Assembly (NCBI RefSeq): GCF_009674485.1 | Contig: NZ_WKJJ01000014.1 | Location: forward strand, 174,806-238,805 | From: Pseudoduganella rivuli | GTDB lineage: Bacteria; Pseudomonadota; Gammaproteobacteria; Burkholderiales; Burkholderiaceae_D | Length of the DNA: 64,000 nt | Direction of reading: 5' to 3' | Shown: one piece after another, positions 33,614 through 41,487 of the stretch | Position numbering within the stretch: position 1 is the stretch's first letter | Layout of the letters: each line of letters begins with the position of its first letter | Notes under the pieces: generated by a model | Told to the model about the DNA's origin: nothing | Databases searched by the model: none | The model's input: the letters and a program-made list of their open reading frames with translations, nothing else | Made by a program: the position numbers and the translations under genes

Positions 33614-34288
33614 TTAACGTTGCGCGGCCTGGGCTTCCACGCGCTTGATGCTGTCTTCGATGGTGCGCGCCATGGGACTGCCGGCCGGGGCGAGGGACAG
33701 GATTTTCTTCCAGGCGCGCAGCGCAGCGTCGTAATCGTTGCGCTCCAGCGCCGCACTGCCCAGCAACGCCAGCACTTGCGTATGCTGGGGATTGAGCGCC
33801 AGCGCCCGTTCGAGCAGCTTTTCCGGCTCGCCCGATAAATGCTGGCCCTGGGCCATGCCCAGCACCACCGCGTAATCGGCCAGCAGGTCGGCGTTGTCGC
33901 CTTCCAGCGCCACCAGTTGCCGGTAGGCGCCGGCAGCCTGGTCAAACCGGCGCAGCGTTTCATAGGAACGCGCCAGCATGCGCCAGCCTTCCGCATCGCG
34001 TGGCTGCTCTTTCAAACGGGCCGCCAGCCGCGCCACCATGGCTTCGACTTGCGGCGGCGCCGCCTCTTCCACCGCCTGCTGCTCCGGCAGCAACGCGGCC
34101 GGATTGCCCAGCGCCGCATACAGCCCCACCGCCAGCAGCGGCGGCACCACGGCCACCGGCAGCGCGGAACGCCAGCGCGCCCAGCGCGACGACACACCGG
34201 ATGTACCGGAAGCGCGCGCCAGCGGCGCCGCCACCGTAATCAATGCCAGCAAGGCCATCGCAATGGCCGCCACAAAAAACCACGTCAT
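33614..34288 (-). CDS. ccmI: Cytochrome c maturation protein CcmI (TPR)
   Basis: A 224-residue protein with two membrane helices (FFVAAIAMALLALITVAAPLA and PVAVVPPLLAVGLYAALG) followed by tetratricopeptide repeats (DAEGWRMLARSYETLRRFDQ, LALNPQHTQVLALLGSAAL). CcmI presents apocytochrome c to the CcmF/H haem lyase. It is shorter than the E. coli CcmH fusion because CcmH is separate here. It is the last gene of the ccm operon and overlaps ccmH by 4 bp. Confidence 0.88.
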   Translation of the reverse strand: MTWFFVAAIAMALLALITVAAPLARASGTSGVSSRWARWRSALPVAVVPPLLAVGLYAALGNPAALLPEQQAVEEAAPPQVEAMVARLAARLKEQPRDAEGWRMLARSYETLRRFDQAAGAYRQLVALEGDNADLLADYAVVLGMAQGQHLSGEPEKLLERALALNPQHTQVLALLGSAALERNDYDAALRAWKKILSLAPAGSPMARTIEDSIKRVEAQAAQR

Positions 34289-34740
34289 GCCTTATCTCCC
34301 TGTTGCCGCTGCAACGTGCGCCACAGCCACCATAAACCACCGCCCAGCAGGATGAATGGCCCGAACCACAGCGGCCACGTGCTGGCCCGCAACGGCGGCT
34401 TGTACAGCACAAAATCGCCATAACGCTGCGTCAGGAACGCGATCACATCGTCTTCGCTGCGTCCCGCCGCCAGTTGTTCCCGCACCACGCCCTTCAAATC
34501 GCGCGCCAGTTGCGCGTTCGAGTCGGCGATGGTCTGGTTGTCGCACACCAGGCAGCGCAATTCCGTCGACAGCCGCTCGACGCGCGCCTCCAGTTCGGCG
34601 CCGGCCGGCGGGGCGGCCGATACCGCGGCACAAGCCAGCGCCAGCAACGCCGTCAATCCCAGCAAGGCCATCCCCTTGCGCAAGCCCGCCGCACGCAGGT
34701 AACGCCGCTGCGCCGTCCCCCGGTCAAATTCGTTACGCAC
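34285..34740 (-). CDS. ccmH: Cytochrome c maturation thioredoxin-like protein CcmH (CcmL type)
   Basis: 151 residues from GTG 34740, which has AAGGAG 9 nt upstream; ATG 34671 is an alternative. It has an N-terminal helix, the redox motif LRCLVCDNQTI (Cys63, Cys66), the conserved IADSNAQLARDLKGVVREQ segment and a C-terminal membrane helix (FGPFILLGGGLWWLW). It reduces apocytochrome cysteines before haem attachment. It overlaps the end of ccmG by 8 bp. Confidence 0.93.
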   Translation of the reverse strand: MRNEFDRGTAQRRYLRAAGLRKGMALLGLTALLALACAAVSAAPPAGAELEARVERLSTELRCLVCDNQTIADSNAQLARDLKGVVREQLAAGRSEDDVIAFLTQRYGDFVLYKPPLRASTWPLWFGPFILLGGGLWWLWRTLQRQQGDKA

Positions 34741-35263
34741 GTTCCAGCTCCTTCAGCAGCGGCAGCAGCTTGTCGCGCACCACCTCATCCGTCACCGGAC
34801 CCACATGGCGCAAGCGGATGTGCCCCTGCTTGTCGATGACAAAGGTTTCCGGCACGCCCACCACGCCCCAATCCATGCCCACCCGGCCGTCGCCGTCAAA
34901 CACGGCGGCGGTATAGGGGTTGCCATGCTCGGCCAGCCAACGGTTGCTCTCGTCGAGCTTGTCGGTGTAGTTCAAGCCCACGATGGGCGCCACGCCCTGC
35001 TTCGCCAGTTCCACCAGCACCGGGTGTTCGGCGCGGCACGGCCCGCACCACGACGCCCACACATTCAGCAGCCACACCTTGCCCGCCATTTGCTGCGATG
35101 CAAACGCGGGACCGGGCGCGCCGATGCGCTGCAACGTGAAGACCGGCGCCGGCTTCGGCTTGCCGGCCAGCGCGGATGGTTTTTCATCGGGTTTCAGGCG
35201 CAAGCCCACACCCAGCAAGATCAGCAATGCGGCAAATATTGCCGCGGGAACATAGCGCTTCAT
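34733..35263 (-). CDS. ccmG: Thiol:disulfide interchange protein CcmG/DsbE
   Basis: A 176-residue membrane-anchored thioredoxin-fold protein: N-terminal helix (PAAIFAALLILLGVGL), GKVWLLNVWASWCGPCRAEH with Cys73 and Cys76, and the cis-Pro segment GVPETFVIDKQG. It keeps the CXXCH cysteines of apocytochrome c reduced in the periplasm. It overlaps ccmF by 4 bp. Confidence 0.94.
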   Translation of the reverse strand: MKRYVPAAIFAALLILLGVGLRLKPDEKPSALAGKPKPAPVFTLQRIGAPGPAFASQQMAGKVWLLNVWASWCGPCRAEHPVLVELAKQGVAPIVGLNYTDKLDESNRWLAEHGNPYTAAVFDGDGRVGMDWGVVGVPETFVIDKQGHIRLRHVGPVTDEVVRDKLLPLLKELERA

Positions 35264-37257
35264 ACAGAGACTCCGTCGGCCAGCGATGCGGCCCGTGTGG
35301 TTGGAACAGAAGATTCAGCGGCAACGCGGCGCGCGCGGTAACGCCGGTCGAAGGCCGCCAGGAAACCGCCCAGCGCGATGGCCAGCGCCCCGGCCCAGAT
35401 CCAGCCGACAAACGGCTTGTGCTGGATGCGCACCTGCCAGCCGCCATCGGCCGCAGGCTCGCCCAGCGACACATACAGGTCGCGCGTCCAGCCCCGGTCG
35501 ATCGCCGCTTCCGTCATCGGCGCCTGCTGCACCGGGTAATAACGCTTTTCCGGTTGCAGCACGGCGATGCGCTCGGCGCCGCGCCACACTTCGAACGTGG
35601 CCCGCGCCGCCACATAATTGGCGCCGTCATGGCGTTCCATGGCGGTGAAGCGGTAGGCCAGTTCACCCGCCTGCACGGTGGCGCCGACCCGCACGCTGGC
35701 GTCGACATGGCTTTCACCCGACTTCACCAGTGTCACGCCCGCCACGAACACGGCCAGCCCGCCATGCGCGGCCAGCATGCCCCAATAACTGGCCGGCTGG
35801 CGCAGCAGGCGTACACGCCAACCGTCACCATCGGACAGGCGCCGCCACAGGTGCAGTGACGTGGCCAACGCCACCCAGAGCGCCAGCGCCACGCCCAGCG
35901 CGGCCTGCACGCCAAAGCCCGCGCCAAACGCCGCCGCCAGCCCGGCCAGCGCGGCGGCCTGCGCGACGTAGCGCAGCGACACCGGCAATGCCTGCCACGT
36001 ATCGCGCTTCCACGCCACGAACGGGCCCACTGCCAGCAACGCCAGCACCGGCAGCATCAGCGGCGCAAACACGGCGTCAAAGTACGGCGGCCCGACGGAA
36101 ATCCTGCCCTGCCCCAGCGCGTCGAGCAGCAACGGGTACAGCGTCCCCAGCAGCACCGCCGCCGTGGCGGACAGCAGCAGCACGTTGTTCACCAGCAGCA
36201 GCGCTTCGCGCGACCATGGCGCAAAGGTCCCGCCCTTCACGGCTTGCGCCAATACCGGCGCCCGCCACGTGTACAAGCCCAGTGCCCCGCCAATGACGAC
36301 GGCCAGGAAGCCCAGGATGAACAAGCCCCGCTGCGGATCGCTGGCAAACGCATGCACCGACGACAGCACGCCCGAGCGCACCAGGAAGGTCCCCAGCAGC
36401 GACAGCGAAAACGCGAGGATGGCCAGCAGCACGGTCCAGCCCCGGAACGCGCCCCGCTTTTCCGTCACGGCCAGCGAATGCAGCAGCGCGGTGCCCACCA
36501 GCCATGGCATGAACGACGCGTTTTCCACCGCGTCCCAGAACCACCATCCGCCCCAGCCCAGCTCATAGTAGGCCCAGAAACTGCCCATGAAGATGCCCAG
36601 CGTAAGGAAGGCCCATGCGGCCAGGGTCCATGGGCGCGACCAGCGCGCCCACGCGGCATCGAGCCGCCCGCCCAGCAGGGCCGCCACGGCAAACGCAAAT
36701 GCGACGGAAAAACCGACGTAGCCCATGTACAGCAGTGGCGGGTGGATGATCATGCCGATGTCCTGCAACAGCGGGTTCAGGTCGCGGCCATCGCGCGCAG
36801 CGGGCAGCAGGCGTTCGAACGGATTCGACGTCAGCAGGATGAACGCCAGGAAGCCCACGGCGATCAAGCCCATCACCGCGAGCACGCGGGCAGCGACATC
36901 GTCCGGCAGGCGGCGGCTGCCGCGCGCCACCGCCGCCAGCCACAGCACCAGCACCTGTATCCACAGCAGCAGCGAACCTTCATGGCCGCCCCACGCGCCG
37001 GCCAGGCGGTAATACAGCGGCAGCATGCTGTTCGAATGGGCCGCCACGTAGCGGATGGAAAAGTCGTTTTGCGCGAAACCCGCCAGCAGCAGGCCGAAGG
37101 CCAGCGTGACGAACAGCGCCAGCGCATAGGCGTTGGGCCGGGCCAGCGCGATCCAGCGCTCGTTGCCGCGCCAGGCGCCCGCCAGCGGCAAGGCGCCCAG
37201 CACCAGTGCCAGGCCCAGCGCCAGCATCAGTGCAAAATTACCCAGTTCGCCCGTCAT
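35260..37257 (-). CDS. ccmF: Haem lyase subunit CcmF
   Basis: 665 residues from ATG 37257, whose ATGA overlap with ccmE fits the rest of the operon; an in-frame upstream start would extend into ccmE. It is a multispanning protein with WGGHEGSLLLW and the tryptophan-rich WWD signature WGGWWFWDAVENASFMPW, plus conserved His residues flanking the haem-handling region. With CcmH and CcmI it transfers haem from CcmE to apocytochrome c. Its activity would serve the three cytochromes and the CxxCH of DUF1549 in the neighbouring operon. Confidence 0.95.
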   Translation of the reverse strand: MTGELGNFALMLALGLALVLGALPLAGAWRGNERWIALARPNAYALALFVTLAFGLLLAGFAQNDFSIRYVAAHSNSMLPLYYRLAGAWGGHEGSLLLWIQVLVLWLAAVARGSRRLPDDVAARVLAVMGLIAVGFLAFILLTSNPFERLLPAARDGRDLNPLLQDIGMIIHPPLLYMGYVGFSVAFAFAVAALLGGRLDAAWARWSRPWTLAAWAFLTLGIFMGSFWAYYELGWGGWWFWDAVENASFMPWLVGTALLHSLAVTEKRGAFRGWTVLLAILAFSLSLLGTFLVRSGVLSSVHAFASDPQRGLFILGFLAVVIGGALGLYTWRAPVLAQAVKGGTFAPWSREALLLVNNVLLLSATAAVLLGTLYPLLLDALGQGRISVGPPYFDAVFAPLMLPVLALLAVGPFVAWKRDTWQALPVSLRYVAQAAALAGLAAAFGAGFGVQAALGVALALWVALATSLHLWRRLSDGDGWRVRLLRQPASYWGMLAAHGGLAVFVAGVTLVKSGESHVDASVRVGATVQAGELAYRFTAMERHDGANYVAARATFEVWRGAERIAVLQPEKRYYPVQQAPMTEAAIDRGWTRDLYVSLGEPAADGGWQVRIQHKPFVGWIWAGALAIALGGFLAAFDRRYRARRVAAESSVPTTRAASLADGVSV

Positions 37258-37742
37258 TGCACACCTCCCGCCGGCAGCGCGGCGCCGGGCGCGCGTTCGG
37301 CCCACTTGTCCCGCACCCCTGACTGTTTCGCCGCCGCCATCGCTCGCGCGGCTTCCGGCGGCATATAGTTTTCATCGTGCTTGGCCAGCACTTCGTCGGC
37401 CACGAACGATGCGCCATCCAGCCGCCCCTGCGCCACCACGCCTTTCCCTTCGCGGAACAGGTCCGGCAAGATGCCCTTGTAGCGCACCTGCACCGTGCGC
37501 GCATAATCGGTGACGGCAAAGTGCACGGAGACGCCATCCGCGTCGCGCCGCACACTGCCCTGCTCCACCATGCCGCCGATACGGAAGCTGCGGTTTGCCG
37601 GCGCGCCACCCGCCGCCACCTGGGCCGGCGAGTAAAAGAACACGAGATTTTTCTGGAAGGCGGACAGCACCAGCGCCGCCGCGCCCCCCAGCGCCAGCAG
37701 CGCGACAGCCAGCAACAGCAAGCGTTTGCGCCGGCCCGTCAT
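37254..37742 (-). CDS. ccmE: Haem chaperone CcmE
   Basis: A 162-residue protein with one N-terminal helix (LLLLAVALLALGGAAALVLSA), an OB-fold periplasmic domain and the haem-binding motif LAKHDENYMPPE, in which His122 attaches haem covalently and Tyr126 is the axial ligand. It overlaps ccmF and ccmD by 4 bp each. Confidence 0.95.
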   Translation of the reverse strand: MTGRRKRLLLLAVALLALGGAAALVLSAFQKNLVFFYSPAQVAAGGAPANRSFRIGGMVEQGSVRRDADGVSVHFAVTDYARTVQVRYKGILPDLFREGKGVVAQGRLDGASFVADEVLAKHDENYMPPEAARAMAAAKQSGVRDKWAERAPGAALPAGGVQ

Positions 37743-37924
37743 GACCGCCTCCCGCGCAATGCCAGCCGCGCCGACAACGCGGCCGCGCCCAGCGCGGCGC
37801 GCTTGCGGCGCGACAGCAGCGCCAGTTCCAGCGCCAGGCCCCCGCCCGTGACCAGCACGGAACCCCAGACATACAAGCCATAGCCGCCCATGGCGATGAA
37901 TTCAGCGAAGCTGCCCCAGATCAT
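37739..37924 (-). CDS. ccmD: CcmD small membrane protein
   Basis: A 61-residue protein, MIWGSFAEFIAMGGYGLYVWGS then a membrane helix (VLVTGGGLALELALLSRRK) and a basic cytoplasmic tail. It has the size, the aromatic/Gly-rich start and the position between ccmC and ccmE that identify CcmD, which helps release haem-loaded CcmE from CcmABC. Overlaps at both ends (ATGA) set its start at 37924. Confidence 0.9.
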   Translation of the reverse strand: MIWGSFAEFIAMGGYGLYVWGSVLVTGGGLALELALLSRRKRAALGAAALSARLALRGRRS

Positions 37925-38700
37925 GCCGCACCTCCGCCAGCCAGCCGCGCCACCCAGGCTGTATTGCCTTCGCGTTCGAGGATGATGCAGCGCAGCCGCA
38001 CCAGTGCCGCGCCGGCCGCGTAGGCCCACATGGCCAGCGCCATCACCAGCATCCCCAGCAGCATCGGCGTGGCGATGGTCGGCGCGCTGGCGACGGAGAC
38101 CGACGCGCCCTGGTGCAGGGTATTCCACCACTGCACGGAAAAATAAATGATGGGGACATTCACCACGCCCACCAGCGCCAATACCGCGCCGGCACGGTCG
38201 GCGCGCCGTGGATCGTCAATCGCCGCCTGCAGCGCGATAAAGCCCAGGTACAGGAACAGCAGCAGCAATTCCGACGTCAGCCGCGCATCCCATACCCACC
38301 ACGCGCCCCACGTGGGTTTGCCCCACAGCGCGCCGGTCCACAAAGCGAGGAAGGTGAACAGCGCGCCGGTCGGCGCCAGCGCGCTCGCCATCATCGCCGA
38401 CAGGCGCGTGTTGACCACCAGCCCGACGGCCGACCAGAACGCCATGCCCACGTAGATCGCCATCGACAGCCAGGCGGCGGGAACGTGCACGAAGATGATG
38501 CGGTACGCGTCGCCCTGCTGCGCATCGGTGGGAGCGACGAAAAAGCCGATATACAGGCCGACCGCGGCCAGCAGCAGCGATACCGACAGGAACAGCGACG
38601 CCAGGGCGCCGGCCGGCGCGAAAAATGCCTGGGGCGATGCGAATTGCAGCCAGCGCCTGCCCCGCCCTGCGGGAATGGCGCCAGTGATGTGTGCCGACAT
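37921..38700 (-). CDS. ccmC: Haem transporter/handling protein CcmC
   Basis: 259 residues from ATG 38700, which has AAAGGAG 6 nt upstream; an ATG 30 bp earlier lacks one. Six helices and the WWD-type motif WGKPTWGAWWVWDARLTSE, with flanking conserved His (FVHVPAAW), identify CcmC, which loads haem onto CcmE. It overlaps ccmD by 4 bp. Confidence 0.94.
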   Translation of the reverse strand: MSAHITGAIPAGRGRRWLQFASPQAFFAPAGALASLFLSVSLLLAAVGLYIGFFVAPTDAQQGDAYRIIFVHVPAAWLSMAIYVGMAFWSAVGLVVNTRLSAMMASALAPTGALFTFLALWTGALWGKPTWGAWWVWDARLTSELLLLFLYLGFIALQAAIDDPRRADRAGAVLALVGVVNVPIIYFSVQWWNTLHQGASVSVASAPTIATPMLLGMLVMALAMWAYAAGAALVRLRCIILEREGNTAWVARLAGGGAA

Positions 38701-38730
38701 GGTGACTCCTTTCAATACAACGATATCCAT

Positions 38731-39399
38731 TTATTCCAACGCGATGCGCAGCGCGGCGGTGGCCGCCCACGGCGCCAGTCCCAGCGCAAACGCCAGCCCT
38801 GCGCCCAGCAACAGCAAATGCGCTTCCGGTCCCGCCGCCGTGCCCAGCGCATCGACGGCGCCGGCGCCGAATACCAGCACCGGCGTGTACAGCGGCAGCG
38901 CCAGCAGCGCCACCAGCACGCCGCCGCCCCGCGCGCCCAGCGACAATGCCGCCGCTACCGCCCCCACCAGGCTGAGGATGGGGGTGCCCAGCAACAGGCT
39001 GGCCATCAGCACCGCCAGCGCCGGCGCATCGAGGCCGAATTGCAGCGCCAGCAGCGGCGACAGCAGCACCAGCGGCATGCCGGACACCAGCCAGTGCGCA
39101 AGCGCCTTGCCCGCCACGATCACCACCAGCGGTTCCGGCGACAGCAGCATCTGTTCCAGCGCGCCGTCCGCGTGGTCGGCGCTGAACAGGCGCGGCAGCG
39201 ACAACGTCGCCGCCAGCAGCGCCGCCACCCACAGCACGCCGGGCGCCATGGACCGCAGCGCGGCCGGTTCGGGTCCCACACCCAGCGGGAACAGCGAACA
39301 CGCGATGACAAAGAAGCCCAGCGATCCCAGCGCGTCGGCGCGGCGGCGGCAGGCCAGCAGCACATCGCGTTTAACGGTCCAGCCGAGGGCGGTCATCAT
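38731..39399 (-). CDS. ccmB: Haem exporter permease CcmB
   Basis: 222 residues from ATG 39399, which overlaps the ccmA stop (ATG 39396 also possible). It is a six-helix ABC permease with the CcmB start WTVKRDVLLACRRRADALG and LFSADHADGALEQMLLSPEP. With CcmA it powers release of haem-loaded CcmE. Confidence 0.92.
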   Translation of the reverse strand: MMTALGWTVKRDVLLACRRRADALGSLGFFVIACSLFPLGVGPEPAALRSMAPGVLWVAALLAATLSLPRLFSADHADGALEQMLLSPEPLVVIVAGKALAHWLVSGMPLVLLSPLLALQFGLDAPALAVLMASLLLGTPILSLVGAVAAALSLGARGGGVLVALLALPLYTPVLVFGAGAVDALGTAAGPEAHLLLLGAGLAFALGLAPWAATAALRIALE

Positions 39400-40121
39400 G
39401 GCAGCGCCTCCGCGAGGCCCCATCGCGGCATGTCCCGCACCGGGTCCGCCGCCAGCACCGGCACGGCGCCGTGCGCCACACCGGCCGCCAGGCTGTCGAG
39501 GTCCAGCCGCTGCAGGCGCGCCGGGTGCAGGCCGTGCGCCTGGTGCGTCGTATAAACGGCCATGCCGCCGCCGTCCAGGTGCGCGGCAATGCGTTCGCTC
39601 AGCGCCTGCACGGCGCGCGCATCGAGCGCAGTAAACGGTTCATCGAGCAGCAACAGCGGCGGCAGCGGGTCCAGGTGCAGCCGCGCCAGCGCCACCCTGC
39701 GCCGCTGTCCCTGCGACAACGCGTGCGCCGGCAACACCGCCACGTGATCGAGGCCCGCCAGCGCCAGCGCGGCTTCCGCCTGTTCGCGTCCGATGCGGCG
39801 GCCGGACAGTGCGGCGCCGGCCACGACGTTTTCCCATGCGGTCAAATCATCCTTGATACCGGCCGCATGGCCGCAGTACAGCAATTGCCGGTTATAGTCT
39901 TCGCGCAATTCGCGCACCGGCTTGCCGCGCCAGCGCACTTCGCCCTCGGCCGGCAAGCCCAGGCCCGCCAGCAGGCGCAATAGGCTGGTCTTGCCGCTGC
40001 CGTTGCCGCCGGACAGCCACAGCGCCTCGCCGTCATGCAACGCGAATTCCACGCCTTCGAACAGCCGCCGCCCGCCCCGCTCGCACGCCAGCGCGCAAGC
40101 CTGCAAAGCGGCGCGCTTCAT
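39396..40121 (-). CDS. ccmA: ABC transporter ATPase CcmA
   Basis: A 241-residue ATPase with Walker A SGGNGSGKTSLLRLLAG, signature LSQGQRRRVALARL and Walker B LLLLDEPFTALD. CcmA hydrolyses ATP in the CcmABCD complex. Its GTG/ATG start region overlaps the stop of the upstream sigma-54 activator gene by 4 bp, so the two are very likely co-transcribed and translationally coupled. Confidence 0.94.
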   Translation of the reverse strand: MKRAALQACALACERGGRRLFEGVEFALHDGEALWLSGGNGSGKTSLLRLLAGLGLPAEGEVRWRGKPVRELREDYNRQLLYCGHAAGIKDDLTAWENVVAGAALSGRRIGREQAEAALALAGLDHVAVLPAHALSQGQRRRVALARLHLDPLPPLLLLDEPFTALDARAVQALSERIAAHLDGGGMAVYTTHQAHGLHPARLQRLDLDSLAAGVAHGAVPVLAADPVRDMPRWGLAEALP

Positions 40122-41272
40122 TGCAGCAGCTCGGCGCCCCGCGCGGCCGCCTGAGCCTCCACCGGCAAACCCTGCCCCGCCGGCTCATAACCGATCAGGC
40201 CAAAGCGTTTCAAGTGCGTACGCAGGATGTTGCGGCTGATGCCCAGCACGCGCGCCGTCTGCACCTGGTTGCGGTGGCAGGATTCGAACGCGGTGCGCAC
40301 GATGATCTCTTCCACCGTGTCGAACAAGTCCGGCTGGTCGGCTTCGATCATGCCGTTGACCAGCGCGGCCAGGCGCTGGCGGAATCCGTCGTGCGCGGCG
40401 CCTTCCTGCGCGCGGGCGCCGGCAACGGGTACTGGAACGGCGACCGGCTCCTCCCGTGGCCGGCGGCGCGACACGCCGGACAGCTTCAAATCGTCCGGCT
40501 GGATCACGCCGTCGCGGCACACGATCAGCGAAAAGTGAATGACGTTTTCCAGTTCGCGGATATTGCCGGGCCAATCGTATTCCAGCAGCGCCAGGCGCGC
40601 GGCCGGCGACAGCGACGCTTCCGGCGCCTTCATTTTTTCGCTGTAGACGCCGATGAAATGGCGCGCCAGCGGAATGATGTCGCCGGGACGCTGGCACAGC
40701 GGCGCCAGGTGCACGGTGGCCACGCTGAGGCGGTAATACAGGTCGGAGCGGAAGCGGTCCGCCGCCACGGCCTTGTGCAAGTCGACGTTGGTGGCCGCCA
40801 CCAGCCGCACATTGAGCGGAATCGGCGTGCGCGCGCCAAGGCGCACCACTTGCCGCTCCTGCAGCACGCGCAGCAGTTTGACTTGCAGCGCCATCGACAA
40901 GTCGCCGATTTCGTCGAGGAACAAGGTGCCGCCATTGGCCGCCTCGAACCAGCCGGAGCGCGCGTGCGTCGCACCGGTAAAGGCACCCGCTTCATGGCCG
41001 AACAGTTCGGCGTCGATCAGTGTTTCGCTGAATGCGCCACAGTTGACGGCCACGAACGGCCCACGGCGGCCGCTGACGTTATGGATGTGGCGCGCGATCA
41101 ACTCCTTACCGGTGCCGGTTTCGCCGATGATCAACGTGGTGGCCTCGGTCGGCGCGATGCGTTCGACCTGCTCCAGCAATTCCGCGGAACGCGGATCGTG
41201 GAACATCAGGGCTTTGGCGCGTATCGACAGCGCCATGCCGGACGTGTCCGGAAAAGTCAGTAATTTATCCAC
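40118..41272 (-). CDS. Sigma-54 activator without N-terminal sensory domain (SfnR-like architecture)
   Basis: A 384-residue enhancer-binding protein. After only about 20 residues the AAA+ domain begins: Walker A GETGTGKE (50-57), the sigma-54 contact loop GAFTGA (96-101), Walker B GGTLFLDEIGD (114-124) and WPGNIRELEN. A Fis-type helix-turn-helix lies at about 336-358 (NQVQTARVLGISRNILRTHL). It has no receiver, GAF or PAS domain, like SfnR, PspF and HrpR/S, so its control may come through its own expression or a partner protein. It is the first gene of the ccm operon and the only sigma-54 activator in the window, hence the best candidate regulator of the four sigma-54 promoters at 16-25 kb. 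Confidence 0.92.
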   Translation of the reverse strand: MDKLLTFPDTSGMALSIRAKALMFHDPRSAELLEQVERIAPTEATTLIIGETGTGKELIARHIHNVSGRRGPFVAVNCGAFSETLIDAELFGHEAGAFTGATHARSGWFEAANGGTLFLDEIGDLSMALQVKLLRVLQERQVVRLGARTPIPLNVRLVAATNVDLHKAVAADRFRSDLYYRLSVATVHLAPLCQRPGDIIPLARHFIGVYSEKMKAPEASLSPAARLALLEYDWPGNIRELENVIHFSLIVCRDGVIQPDDLKLSGVSRRRPREEPVAVPVPVAGARAQEGAAHDGFRQRLAALVNGMIEADQPDLFDTVEEIIVRTAFESCHRNQVQTARVLGISRNILRTHLKRFGLIGYEPAGQGLPVEAQAAARGAELLQ

Positions 41273-41487
41273 GAGTGTTCCCCTTGTGCAGCGCAGCGTC
41301 GGATGTTGCGCCGTTGTTTTGTTGGTAGCGTCAGACTACCGGCTCAGGGGAAATTCGCACACGAATCATTCCAAAGTTACAAATTCACAAATTAGATATG
41401 ACCCGCCGTTGCGGCATTGCAGCGTTTCACAAGGTGCAAATAAATGCAAACTATGCAACAATATGGCGTCGTCAATCTCAACCTGCC

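Noticed and set aside
33515..33838. 107-codon plus-strand ORF over the end of ccmI
   Set aside because: It is antisense to ccmI codons, has no ribosome binding site and no domain.
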